A stretch of 34,065 bases of DNA. It comes from a virus. The translations under genes and the position numbers were made by a program. The stretch is taken from the IMG/VR virus record IMGVR_UViG_3300048797_000367, positions 1 through 34,065 of that record; one strand, 5' to 3'. Shown here one piece after another: positions 26,383 through 34,065 of the stretch; the first letter of the stretch is position 1; each line of letters opens with the position of its first letter. The notes beneath the pieces were generated by a model. That model did not search any database. It saw only the letters and a list, made by a program, of their open reading frames with translations, and was not told where the DNA came from.

Positions 26383-29300
26383 ATGGCTGGTGGACTGGCA
26401 AAATTACGATTGGTGATGGAGATCGATGGCGACAAAGCTGTTGTCACCGGTATGGAGCGGGTAGACGCCGCCATCGATCGCACCGCTCGTACGAGCCAGA
26501 CCGCTACCGAGCGCATGACCGGTGGCATGGGTAATGTTGAGACAGCCACCGGGCGCATGGCGGCAGGCATGGGTAATGTTGAGACTGCTTCTGGTAAGAT
26601 GGCGGCAGGTATGCAGGATCACGCCAAAACGGCCTATATGGGCATGTCCGAGCTGGAAATGGGGATCATGTCTGTTACCATGCGGATCATGAACCTCACC
26701 ATGGCGGTCGGGCTGATCGCCGCGCCATTCGCTTTAGCTGCTAATTCATCCATCGGTTACCTCGCACAGATCGAAACATCTTCTTTAGGCATCGCTGCCG
26801 CGTATATGGCCGGCGGAAAGTACATCGACAATACCACCGGCAAGGCACTGGAAGGCCAGCAGGCTATGAAGGCTGCACAAGCCGATACTGCTCAGGTCAT
26901 GGATCAGTTGAAGGTTGCCAACATGCAGACTATCGCCACCCTTGACCAACTGGTAAGGGCCTATCAAGAAACCCTTCCCGTAGCCATGGCCAAGGGGTTC
27001 AATCGTGACCAGGTTATGCAGTTCACCCAAGCAATGGTACAAGCGGCCGGTGCGATAGGTCTACCCTTTGACCAGATGGGTGAGGAAACCCGTTCGCTCC
27101 TCACCGGTAGCATCAATCCGCGCAACTCCAGGATCGCCACCGTTTTGGGTTTGCGAAATGAAGATATTGCGCCACTGGAAGGCAATGCCACGGCGCTTTT
27201 CGACTTTTTGATGGGAAAGCTTGATGCCTACAGGATCGCCGGGATTGAGTCGCAGAAAACTTGGGCCGGCCTGACAAGCAACCTAAAGGATATTGCTGGA
27301 CAATCGGGCGGGATGGCATTTGAAGGACTTTTTGAGGCGGTCAAATATGAACTAACCGAGATAACAAATAAGATTGTCACCATCGATGAAAAAACCAAAA
27401 CCATTACATGGAACCCTGAGTTTTTATCGTTTATTGAAAATATCAAGCTCGCGGTAGATTCGGTGATAGCCGAGGTTTACCGCCTCAATATGTTGCTGGA
27501 TAAGGCAGGCGGGACTAAAACTTCTATTGATATGCTTGGCGCCGGAGTTGGTTCAGGCTTGGGCATATCTAAACAAGAACATCCTTTTTTAGCCATGGTG
27601 TTCGGATCAAAAGAAGAATTCGAGGCAGCTGCAAAAAAGAACATTGAATATGCTGACAGATATCTGGCAAGCGACAAGGCTCTCCAAACGATGGCGAATA
27701 GGGAGGCTGGTCTTGATGCAAGTGGTAACCCGTTGAAAAAATCAGCAGGGAACAATTCTTATAACTCCAACCCGCATAAATCTGAAGATGACGCCGCGGC
27801 TAAGCAAAAGTTGGCCGAAGAACAGGCTAAATACGACAAACAATACCTCGACTCCGAAGCCGCGCTAAAACACCAGTACCTGGAGAACGCCAAGAGCGTC
27901 GATAACGCCGCGCTCAAAGACCGTCTCGCGCAACTCCAATACGAAAAGGATATGGGGCTCAAAACCACACAGGAGTATCTTGATGCCAAGTATGCCATGG
28001 AGCGTGTCGCGTGGCAAAAGGAGCTTGATACAGCCAATGAGCAGGCCAAGGCAAGCTATCTGGTATATGCCGCCGTAAGCAAAAATCCCGGTGCTGATGC
28101 CATTATGCAAAATAAGGCGGAGCAAGAGTACGTCAAGACGCTTGGTGAAGCTTTTAAGATCAAAGAGAAGATGGACGCTGCTACCACCCAGAAACCGCGT
28201 GATGAGGCCAAAAACGCCGACGTCGAATACTGGAACAGCGTCAACGCCAACTGGCACGAGGGTAAGAAATCGATTGATGAGGTTGAATCGGCCATTAAAG
28301 CGGTCTTTGCCCTGGGTAAAAACGGCGATGAATCCCCTTTGCACTTCTTTGCCGAGGATGTCCGCAAAGCCACTCTGGCGTTTTCACAGGCCGGTGATTC
28401 CTTCGGCGTTACTGCCGAGGCCTACGTATCTACTATCGAAGAAGCCGTTGCCAAGCTGACCGGCATTTCGCTCAAAGACCTCACCGCCTCAAATAATACC
28501 CTTGCCGCCAGTCAGATTGGCGTCGATATGACCACCGGTCAGGTCACTGATCCGTACGCCAACCAGACGGCAATGATGGAGGATCGGTATAAAAAAGAAT
28601 TCGCTCTTATCGATGAGCGGACCGACAGAATCAAAGCAGCCATGGCCGCCGAATTGGATCTCGGCCCACCTAACCTGGCCGTCTATGCCACCCTGCAAAA
28701 GCAAATGGCTGGAGAGACTACAAAGCGAACTCTGACTGAGAACGAGCAGACGATAGCCCAGGCAAAGCTTGATGATGAATCCTACCGGGGCCGCCTATCC
28801 GCCGCTTCACAATATACCGGCATGGCCGGGCAGCTGTTCGGTGAACTTGCCGGGGCTCAGGATCAATCCAGCCGGGCGGGTTTTGAAAGCGCAAAAGCCT
28901 ATAACCTGGCCGCTGTCATAATGAACACCGCCTCGGCGATCATGGCGCAACTGTCCACCCCTGGGCCGGTTGGTTGGGCTGGCGCCACCTTGGCTGGGCT
29001 TACTGGGATTATAGAATATACCAAAGTTGCAAATACAACATTTGGTGGCGGTGGCTCGGTCTCCACCGCTCCTGGTTCGCCTGGCAGTTCAGGCGGCAGC
29101 GGAGGTGCTGCAGGCAGCGGCATAGGCGCAAGAGTCACGAGCATTCAAGATCAGCAGACCGGCGCACAGCTTGACGTAATAGCCGACAGAATGGGCAGCG
29201 CGTCACTGGCAATGGGGAAAGCGGCTGGCAGCCTCTACGACATCAGCAAATCATTCACGGACCCGCAGGGCAAGGCTGCTCTGTCCGGTGCGCCTGGCGT

Positions 29301-32300
29301 CAACGCTCCTTTGGCAAGCAAGGCGATAACATGGTCATCCGTGGGTGAGAGTTTGTTCGGAGGAGGTTGGAGGCCTACCGGCAGCGGCTTTAACATGGGC
29401 TTATCTGGTGGCAATGTCACCGGCAGCGAGTATCTGGACAGCACCAAAAAAGGCGGCTTGTTCCAAAGCGATAGTCACTATACGGAAATTACTGCCATGG
29501 ATGCAGGATTTAGAGCCGCATTGCAGTTTGAAGTGACTTCAATGGTGGGTGATATACGCAAAAACGCTATTGCCATGGGGTTCAATGGCACGTCGTTCGA
29601 CAGCAGTGTCAGTGGTGTATCTGTCAAGGATGCCAGAATAGCCACAGCAGGCAGATCACAAGAGGATATCGCCAAGGACGTACAGGCACAGCAGCTCCTG
29701 TATGCCAATACCATTGCCGCACTGATACCGGGTCTGGAACAGTTCCGTCTGTACGGGGAGGATATTTCAGCGACAGTCCAGCGGTTAGGTGGGGCGATTC
29801 GTGATGTTAACGACCAGTTTGCCTTAGTCGGGAAAACCTTGATTATTTCCTCTAATGAAGGTGCAAACGCAGCTTTTAAATTGCAGGACGCTTTCGGTGG
29901 CGCTGAAGCTATGGCAACCGCCATGGATGACTATTTCACCGCCATGTATACCGACACCGAACAAGCGGCAATGAATGCGGCAGCAGCAACACGCACCGTC
30001 AACACCGGTTTTGCTGAAATGGGGCTTCAAGTTCCCAAAACAAACGCCGAATTCAACGCACTGCGTAATAGCGTTACTGATCCGGCATTATTTGCGGCAC
30101 TTACCCTTCTCGGCCCGACGTTCGCGGAGATAACCAAAAGAGCCACGGAACTTGCAGACACCAACGATAACCTGACCGTGACGCTGTTGGACCTCCAAGG
30201 CAAATCCGTCGAGTCCCTGGCACTCAAGCGTAAACTGGAAACCGCTGAAATGGATGCCTCCACCCTCGCTATCCAGAATCAGATATACGCGCTGACCGAC
30301 CAGAAAATCGCCACGGATGCCGCTGCCGCTGCCGCTGCCGCTGCCGCTGCTTTTAATGCCGATATCACTACACGTCTACTAAATGTTACTGGTCAAACTC
30401 AATTAGCTAGTCTGATTACCCTCCAAACATCCCAGGAAAAGGAACTTTCCGCCGCAAAACTGGCGGGCATGGATACCACCTTTCTTGTAGAGTTGCAGAC
30501 CCTTGAAATGGCTGATGCGATGAAGACCGCCGCTAACACCATATCTGCTGCTACTCAGAAGATTCTTGACGCCGCCAAGTCGGCCCTCACTGATTCGATC
30601 AGTGTCACACAATCTATTTTACAGACCAAGGTAACGCTACTCACTGGCCCTGCGGCGAACCTGTCACCTGAAGCGGCGTACAATCAAGCCAAGGCCCGCT
30701 TTGAAGGAGCAGACGTCAACACGGTATCTGCCCTAACCACCGCGTTTATCGATGCATCCAAAAACTACAACGGCAGTGGCACCGCGTACAAAACTGATTA
30801 TCAGGCGGGACTTGATAAACTGGATTCCTTCGCAGGCGTGAAAGGCGACTTGACCCAGACGGAACAGCAGCTGGCTTTGCTGGACAAAATTGCAAAAGCG
30901 GTAGGAGATAATAACGGGGTATTGGTTCAGCAGCTCTCGCTGACATGGGAGGCGTTGCAGATTGATACAGGTGCAGCTAGTAGCAGTCTATCTACCGCGT
31001 ACTCTGCTCTGTCAACAATGCTGGCTACACCGCTAACACTGGCCGACGATAATGCTGCAAGTTCCGCCCAGACCAAAATCAGCTTGCTTCAAGGGGTTCT
31101 AAATACCGGTGTCAGTGGTTCTGCGGCGGCGGTTATAACAAACCAGATTGGCATATTGCAGGCAGCGGTTGACGGCACTATATCGGCAGATGCAGCTCAG
31201 GCGGCAATATACACGTCGTATGTAACTGTGCAGGGTGCATTGGACGGCACTATCAACGGCGATACCGCGATGGCAGCGATTAATGCGCAAGGGCTGACTA
31301 TCCAGAACACGTTAAACTGTACTATTAACGGGACGACAGCTGGGGATCTCATTGCAGCACAAGCGGTGCTGGTACAAGCGGCTGTATCAGGTGCTATTGA
31401 CGGGGCAACGGCGGTAACGGCGTTGGGGCTACAGGCTGATCTTATCAATAACACCCTGAACGGCACTATTAACGGCCCAGATGTCGCCAATGTAATTTCT
31501 GGTCAGGCGGGGATTGCAGTATTGGCATTGTCAGGGGCTATCGACGGCCCAACGGCTTGGACTGAAATCGACACTCAGGCAAAAATCGTGAGAGGGGCTC
31601 TTAGCGGTTCGATTGATGGGACTGTGGCAAGCGCCGCAATCGGCATCCAGTCCGGTTACATCAATGCGGCTGTGATTGGTTTGCAAACTGCTGTCGGTTC
31701 TAACATTAACACCACCGTTTCACCAACTCTGGCTGCAGGGGTAGGAAATCTCCAAACTGCTGTGGAAACGGGTATAGCAACGGAGATTTCAGGTACGCTC
31801 GCAACCGGTAGAGGAAATCTGCAAACCGCTGTTGGTGCCGGGATCACCACTACCGTGTCTCCAACCCTTGGAACAGGCGTGAGCAACCTGCAAACCGCTG
31901 TCGGTACCGGGATCACCACTACCGTGTCTCCGACCCTGGCAACCGGGCGTACGAACTTACAGGGCGCTATTAGTACGGCAATTATAACTGATATATCCAC
32001 TTCGCTTGCTACTGGTCGCAACAACCTGCAAACCTCTGTCGGTACGGGAATAATCTCTACTGTATCTCCAACCCTTGGAACAGGCGTGAGCAACCTACAA
32101 ACCGCTGTCGGTACCGGGATCACCACTACCGTGTCTCCAACCCTTGGAACAGGCGTGAGCAACCTGCAAACCGCTGTCGGCACGGCAATAACAACAACTG
32201 TTTCGTCAACTTTAGCTACTGGTCGCGGCAACCTGCAAAGTGCCGTGGGTACGGGAATAACTACCGCTATTTCAACAACCTTCGCCGATGGTAGAGCTGC

Positions 32301-33327
32301 TGTACAAACGGCACTTAATACCGGGCTTACGGGTGTGACAACTACAGGAATTACAGGCTCTACCGGATACGGCGGGATAGTAACGGCACTAAATACTGGT
32401 ATTAACATCTCCACTGCAACTGCCAATATCGCGGGTTCAACTGGGTTCGGAGGGATCACTACTGCACTTAATACAGGCCTAAACGGACCTACAAACTCAG
32501 TTAGCGCCAACCTCATAACATTCAACAAAGCCCTGGCCGATTCCGCAACCGCTACCCAAACCGGATTAACCAAATTCGTCAATGCTCTGGCTATTGTGAG
32601 TAACTACACGAGTCAACAAACAGCCGCTCAAGCAGCATTAAGCTCTTTACGTGATCAGTATACCTCTGGTGCCATCACTGGCGATCAGTATACTGCCCAA
32701 ACAGCGGCGGCCTTAGCACCAATTAACGCCACGATTGCGGCAGGAACAGCGGTAGGGCTAACGACATTAACAGCACCCAGAGATGTAAATACGGAAATGA
32801 GGGTACATGCAAATAACATTATAGGTAGGCTTGGAGAATTTGTCCTCTCTTACGGGAACCCACGGACTGGCGACCCGAACGTCTATGTTCCATACTCCGC
32901 AGCGACAGCTAAATATGATCTTAATAGGGATGGGGTACTAAACCTTGCCGATCAAAATCTTTGGGCTTCAATAGGTAATGGCTCTCTGAGCTGGTCGTCA
33001 CTCGGTATGCCTGCTTTCGCCACTGGCGGCGATCACCTCGGCGGCTATCGTATCGTCGGTGAACGTGGAATCGAACTTGAGGCCACTGGCCCCTCACGGA
33101 TCTTCAATGCCGACCAGACCCGCAACATCTTCCGAAATGGCAGTGCCGACAACAAAGAGCCGGTAGCAGAGCTGAAAGAGCAAAACCGTCTCTTGCGGGA
33201 ATTATTGGCGGAGGCAAAAGCTGGTGTCCGCGTAGCACAGGCGGTGGGTACTGAAACAATAGCAATCGGCAAACGGCAGGAACGCAACGGCAAAGACCTT
33301 GCAAATTCAGCACGACTGGCGGCGTAA
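26383..33327 (+). CDS. Tape measure protein (2314 aa)
   Basis: This protein sets tail length and is ejected during infection. The N-terminus has a small duplication around GNVETATGRMAAGM, then hydrophobic stretches at about residues 89-118 and 838-882. Residues about 470-640 are coiled-coil-like, and an alanine run of 11 is encoded by a GCCGCT repeat (30319-30351). Two repeat ladders follow: 24-aa units at 31099-31671 and 23-aa units at 31678-32298. The end (ATGGDHLGGYRIVGERGIEL, then a coiled-coil tail) is typical of tape measure C-termini. At about 1.5 angstrom per residue the tail would be near 350 nm. A dockerin-like DLNRDGVLNLADQN lies at 2179-2192. The ATG at 26383 is preceded by AAAAGGG. 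Confidence 0.9.
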   Translation: MAGGLAKLRLVMEIDGDKAVVTGMERVDAAIDRTARTSQTATERMTGGMGNVETATGRMAAGMGNVETASGKMAAGMQDHAKTAYMGMSELEMGIMSVTMRIMNLTMAVGLIAAPFALAANSSIGYLAQIETSSLGIAAAYMAGGKYIDNTTGKALEGQQAMKAAQADTAQVMDQLKVANMQTIATLDQLVRAYQETLPVAMAKGFNRDQVMQFTQAMVQAAGAIGLPFDQMGEETRSLLTGSINPRNSRIATVLGLRNEDIAPLEGNATALFDFLMGKLDAYRIAGIESQKTWAGLTSNLKDIAGQSGGMAFEGLFEAVKYELTEITNKIVTIDEKTKTITWNPEFLSFIENIKLAVDSVIAEVYRLNMLLDKAGGTKTSIDMLGAGVGSGLGISKQEHPFLAMVFGSKEEFEAAAKKNIEYADRYLASDKALQTMANREAGLDASGNPLKKSAGNNSYNSNPHKSEDDAAAKQKLAEEQAKYDKQYLDSEAALKHQYLENAKSVDNAALKDRLAQLQYEKDMGLKTTQEYLDAKYAMERVAWQKELDTANEQAKASYLVYAAVSKNPGADAIMQNKAEQEYVKTLGEAFKIKEKMDAATTQKPRDEAKNADVEYWNSVNANWHEGKKSIDEVESAIKAVFALGKNGDESPLHFFAEDVRKATLAFSQAGDSFGVTAEAYVSTIEEAVAKLTGISLKDLTASNNTLAASQIGVDMTTGQVTDPYANQTAMMEDRYKKEFALIDERTDRIKAAMAAELDLGPPNLAVYATLQKQMAGETTKRTLTENEQTIAQAKLDDESYRGRLSAASQYTGMAGQLFGELAGAQDQSSRAGFESAKAYNLAAVIMNTASAIMAQLSTPGPVGWAGATLAGLTGIIEYTKVANTTFGGGGSVSTAPGSPGSSGGSGGAAGSGIGARVTSIQDQQTGAQLDVIADRMGSASLAMGKAAGSLYDISKSFTDPQGKAALSGAPGVNAPLASKAITWSSVGESLFGGGWRPTGSGFNMGLSGGNVTGSEYLDSTKKGGLFQSDSHYTEITAMDAGFRAALQFEVTSMVGDIRKNAIAMGFNGTSFDSSVSGVSVKDARIATAGRSQEDIAKDVQAQQLLYANTIAALIPGLEQFRLYGEDISATVQRLGGAIRDVNDQFALVGKTLIISSNEGANAAFKLQDAFGGAEAMATAMDDYFTAMYTDTEQAAMNAAAATRTVNTGFAEMGLQVPKTNAEFNALRNSVTDPALFAALTLLGPTFAEITKRATELADTNDNLTVTLLDLQGKSVESLALKRKLETAEMDASTLAIQNQIYALTDQKIATDAAAAAAAAAAAFNADITTRLLNVTGQTQLASLITLQTSQEKELSAAKLAGMDTTFLVELQTLEMADAMKTAANTISAATQKILDAAKSALTDSISVTQSILQTKVTLLTGPAANLSPEAAYNQAKARFEGADVNTVSALTTAFIDASKNYNGSGTAYKTDYQAGLDKLDSFAGVKGDLTQTEQQLALLDKIAKAVGDNNGVLVQQLSLTWEALQIDTGAASSSLSTAYSALSTMLATPLTLADDNAASSAQTKISLLQGVLNTGVSGSAAAVITNQIGILQAAVDGTISADAAQAAIYTSYVTVQGALDGTINGDTAMAAINAQGLTIQNTLNCTINGTTAGDLIAAQAVLVQAAVSGAIDGATAVTALGLQADLINNTLNGTINGPDVANVISGQAGIAVLALSGAIDGPTAWTEIDTQAKIVRGALSGSIDGTVASAAIGIQSGYINAAVIGLQTAVGSNINTTVSPTLAAGVGNLQTAVETGIATEISGTLATGRGNLQTAVGAGITTTVSPTLGTGVSNLQTAVGTGITTTVSPTLATGRTNLQGAISTAIITDISTSLATGRNNLQTSVGTGIISTVSPTLGTGVSNLQTAVGTGITTTVSPTLGTGVSNLQTAVGTAITTTVSSTLATGRGNLQSAVGTGITTAISTTFADGRAAVQTALNTGLTGVTTTGITGSTGYGGIVTALNTGINISTATANIAGSTGFGGITTALNTGLNGPTNSVSANLITFNKALADSATATQTGLTKFVNALAIVSNYTSQQTAAQAALSSLRDQYTSGAITGDQYTAQTAAALAPINATIAAGTAVGLTTLTAPRDVNTEMRVHANNIIGRLGEFVLSYGNPRTGDPNVYVPYSAATAKYDLNRDGVLNLADQNLWASIGNGSLSWSSLGMPAFATGGDHLGGYRIVGERGIELEATGPSRIFNADQTRNIFRNGSADNKEPVAELKEQNRLLRELLAEAKAGVRVAQAVGTETIAIGKRQERNGKDLANSARLAA
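31099..31671 (+). repeat. Tape measure repeat ladder A (24-aa units)
   Basis: Eight consecutive units of 24 aa (first one 23) share the pattern L/V-x-G-x-I-x-G followed by a helix, for example LSGAIDGPTAWTEIDTQAKI. At the DNA level the units differ more than those of ladder B, so this array is older. It would give a regular rod-like structure of fixed repeat length. Confidence 0.8.
31678..32298 (+). repeat. Tape measure repeat ladder B (23-aa / 69-bp units)
   Basis: Nine units of 23 aa read NLQTAVGTGITTTVSPTLGT with few changes. Several neighbouring units are nearly identical at the DNA level over most of 69 bp, for example around 31888, 32092 and 32161, which points to recent duplication or gene conversion. 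Three more divergent, slightly longer units (about 26 aa) continue to about 32500. Confidence 0.85.
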
Positions 33328-34065
33328 ATGAGCGAAGAAACAATCTATCTGATTGAAGCCACAGACAGCACCGGCACCGTGCACCGCTTTTGTACCGGTA
33401 CTGGCTACACCTCCCTCCCGACCGACGAACCGCCGAACGCTTACTATGTGCCGCGTGTGGATCAGCCGGGACTCTACCGTCAAAACATGTACGCAGTCGG
33501 CACAACCAGCGGCTCGTCCACCGGCGGCAACGGCAAAATAGACCTGATGAATACCGATGGCGGGCTTGATACATTTGTTGATCTCGGCTTTGATGGTCAA
33601 TTGTGTATCGTCAAGGAAGGCAACCCCGGCGGGCCGTTATCGCAATTCGCCCCGGTCATCACCGGCACGATCGAACAAGTGGAGGTGTCCTGGAATCGCA
33701 TTACCTTCAATTTGAAAGACAATACAACTCTACTTGGCGTACCCGTCCAGTCTGTTCACTATCTCGGTAATAACGTGCTCCCTGACGGCATTGAGGGTGG
33801 AATTGATTTGAAGGACAAACAAAAGCCCCGGCTGTTCGGCGTCTGCAATAACGTCACGCCGATCCTGGTCAATTCAGCAAAACTTGTGTACCAGGTCAAT
33901 TATGGACCGATTGCCGCTATCCCGGCCGTCCATGACGGCGGCAACGTCAACCAGATCGTCCAGGGCGCGGATTATGCCACCAGTGCCGATCTGCTGGCCG
34001 TTGTTATGCCTGAGGTGACAAACCCGGCCACCGCGCCCGGCAGTTATTCGACCTGCCTGGCTTAA
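33328..34065 (+). CDS. Tail tip-type protein after the tape measure (possibly truncated)
   Basis: The 245-aa protein follows the tape measure gene with only the stop codon between. Its content is mainly beta strands (IYLIEATDSTGTVHRFCTGT, then RITFNLKDNTTLLGVPVQSV), and an aspartate-rich region around GIDLKDKQKPRLFGV follows. The position suggests a distal tail or tail tip protein, as in transposable siphoviruses. The frame ends at GSYSTCLA-stop, exactly at the window edge. Related proteins as I recall them continue well past a TCLA-like motif, so this stop could be premature, but I cannot check. The family is not certain. Confidence 0.55.
   Translation: MSEETIYLIEATDSTGTVHRFCTGTGYTSLPTDEPPNAYYVPRVDQPGLYRQNMYAVGTTSGSSTGGNGKIDLMNTDGGLDTFVDLGFDGQLCIVKEGNPGGPLSQFAPVITGTIEQVEVSWNRITFNLKDNTTLLGVPVQSVHYLGNNVLPDGIEGGIDLKDKQKPRLFGVCNNVTPILVNSAKLVYQVNYGPIAAIPAVHDGGNVNQIVQGADYATSADLLAVVMPEVTNPATAPGSYSTCLA

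Noticed and set aside
30319-30351. GCCGCT hexamer run as a phase-variation switch
   Set aside because: The unit is six bases, a multiple of three, so changes in number only alter the length of an alanine run and cannot switch the gene off.
31656-32582. A 308-aa open frame on the minus strand over the tape measure
   Set aside because: It is a shadow of the 69-bp repeat array: with the repeat free of stops in one frame, the opposite frame stays open too. The product is low-complexity and has no ribosome binding site.

Overview
The window is about 34 kb of a Mu-like transposable prophage, read almost entirely on the + strand. The gene families and base composition (balanced to GC-rich, alanine- and aspartate-rich proteins, strong GGAGG ribosome binding sites) suggest a Gram-negative host. 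The mix of Mu genes with many dispersed palindromic repeats fits a Desulfuromonadales/Geobacter-type deltaproteobacterium, but that placement is inference. Neither prophage end is visible: the transposase gene is open at the left edge, so repressor and attL would lie upstream, and the tail genes run out of the right edge.

Layout. (1) 1-9353, early region: MuA-type DDE transposase, a small ORF, MuB-type ATPase, a double winged-helix protein, an XRE-type regulator, a DUF3164 protein, many small zinc-ribbon or unknown proteins, an HNH protein, GemA, and Mor at the end. (2) 9354-11592, accessory region: a solitary adenine methylase, an antisense two-gene unit with its own promoter and terminator, and an 86-aa orphan gene. 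These are separated by hairpins that look like integron attC sites. (3) 11593-12014, a non-coding leader: a strong sigma70-type promoter immediately followed by a strong terminator, then several hairpins. (4) 12015-13775, lysis: GH19 endolysin, a holin-like/lipoprotein fusion, a small hydrophobic protein and a DksA/TraR zinc finger. (5) 13832-23950, packaging and head: Mu gp25-, gp26- and gp27-like proteins, large terminase, portal, gpF and gpG, protease with an internal scaffold start, a lambda-type decoration protein and lambda E-type capsid, then gp36- and gp37-like completion proteins. (6) 23965-34065, tail: tail tube, assembly chaperone with a -1 frameshift site, a 2314-aa tape measure and one tip-type protein. 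No contractile sheath gene is seen, so the particle is probably a transposable siphovirus (B3/D3112-like layout) with a lambda-type shell.

How the parts work together. MuA and MuB would carry out replicative transposition. Mor would turn on the middle/late phase. The lysis, head and tail operons follow in the Mu order, with tail length set by the unusually long tape measure.

The most notable observations are: (a) a possible integron-like cassette array inside a Mu-like phage, directly after mor; (b) a promoter-terminator pair in front of the late genes that could be an antitermination switch; (c) signal-peptide-like hydrophobic N-termini on both the terminase and the major capsid protein; and (d) an unusual load of at least ten palindromic dispersed repeats. 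Several of these repeats supply start codons, stop codons or in-frame coding sequence to phage genes.
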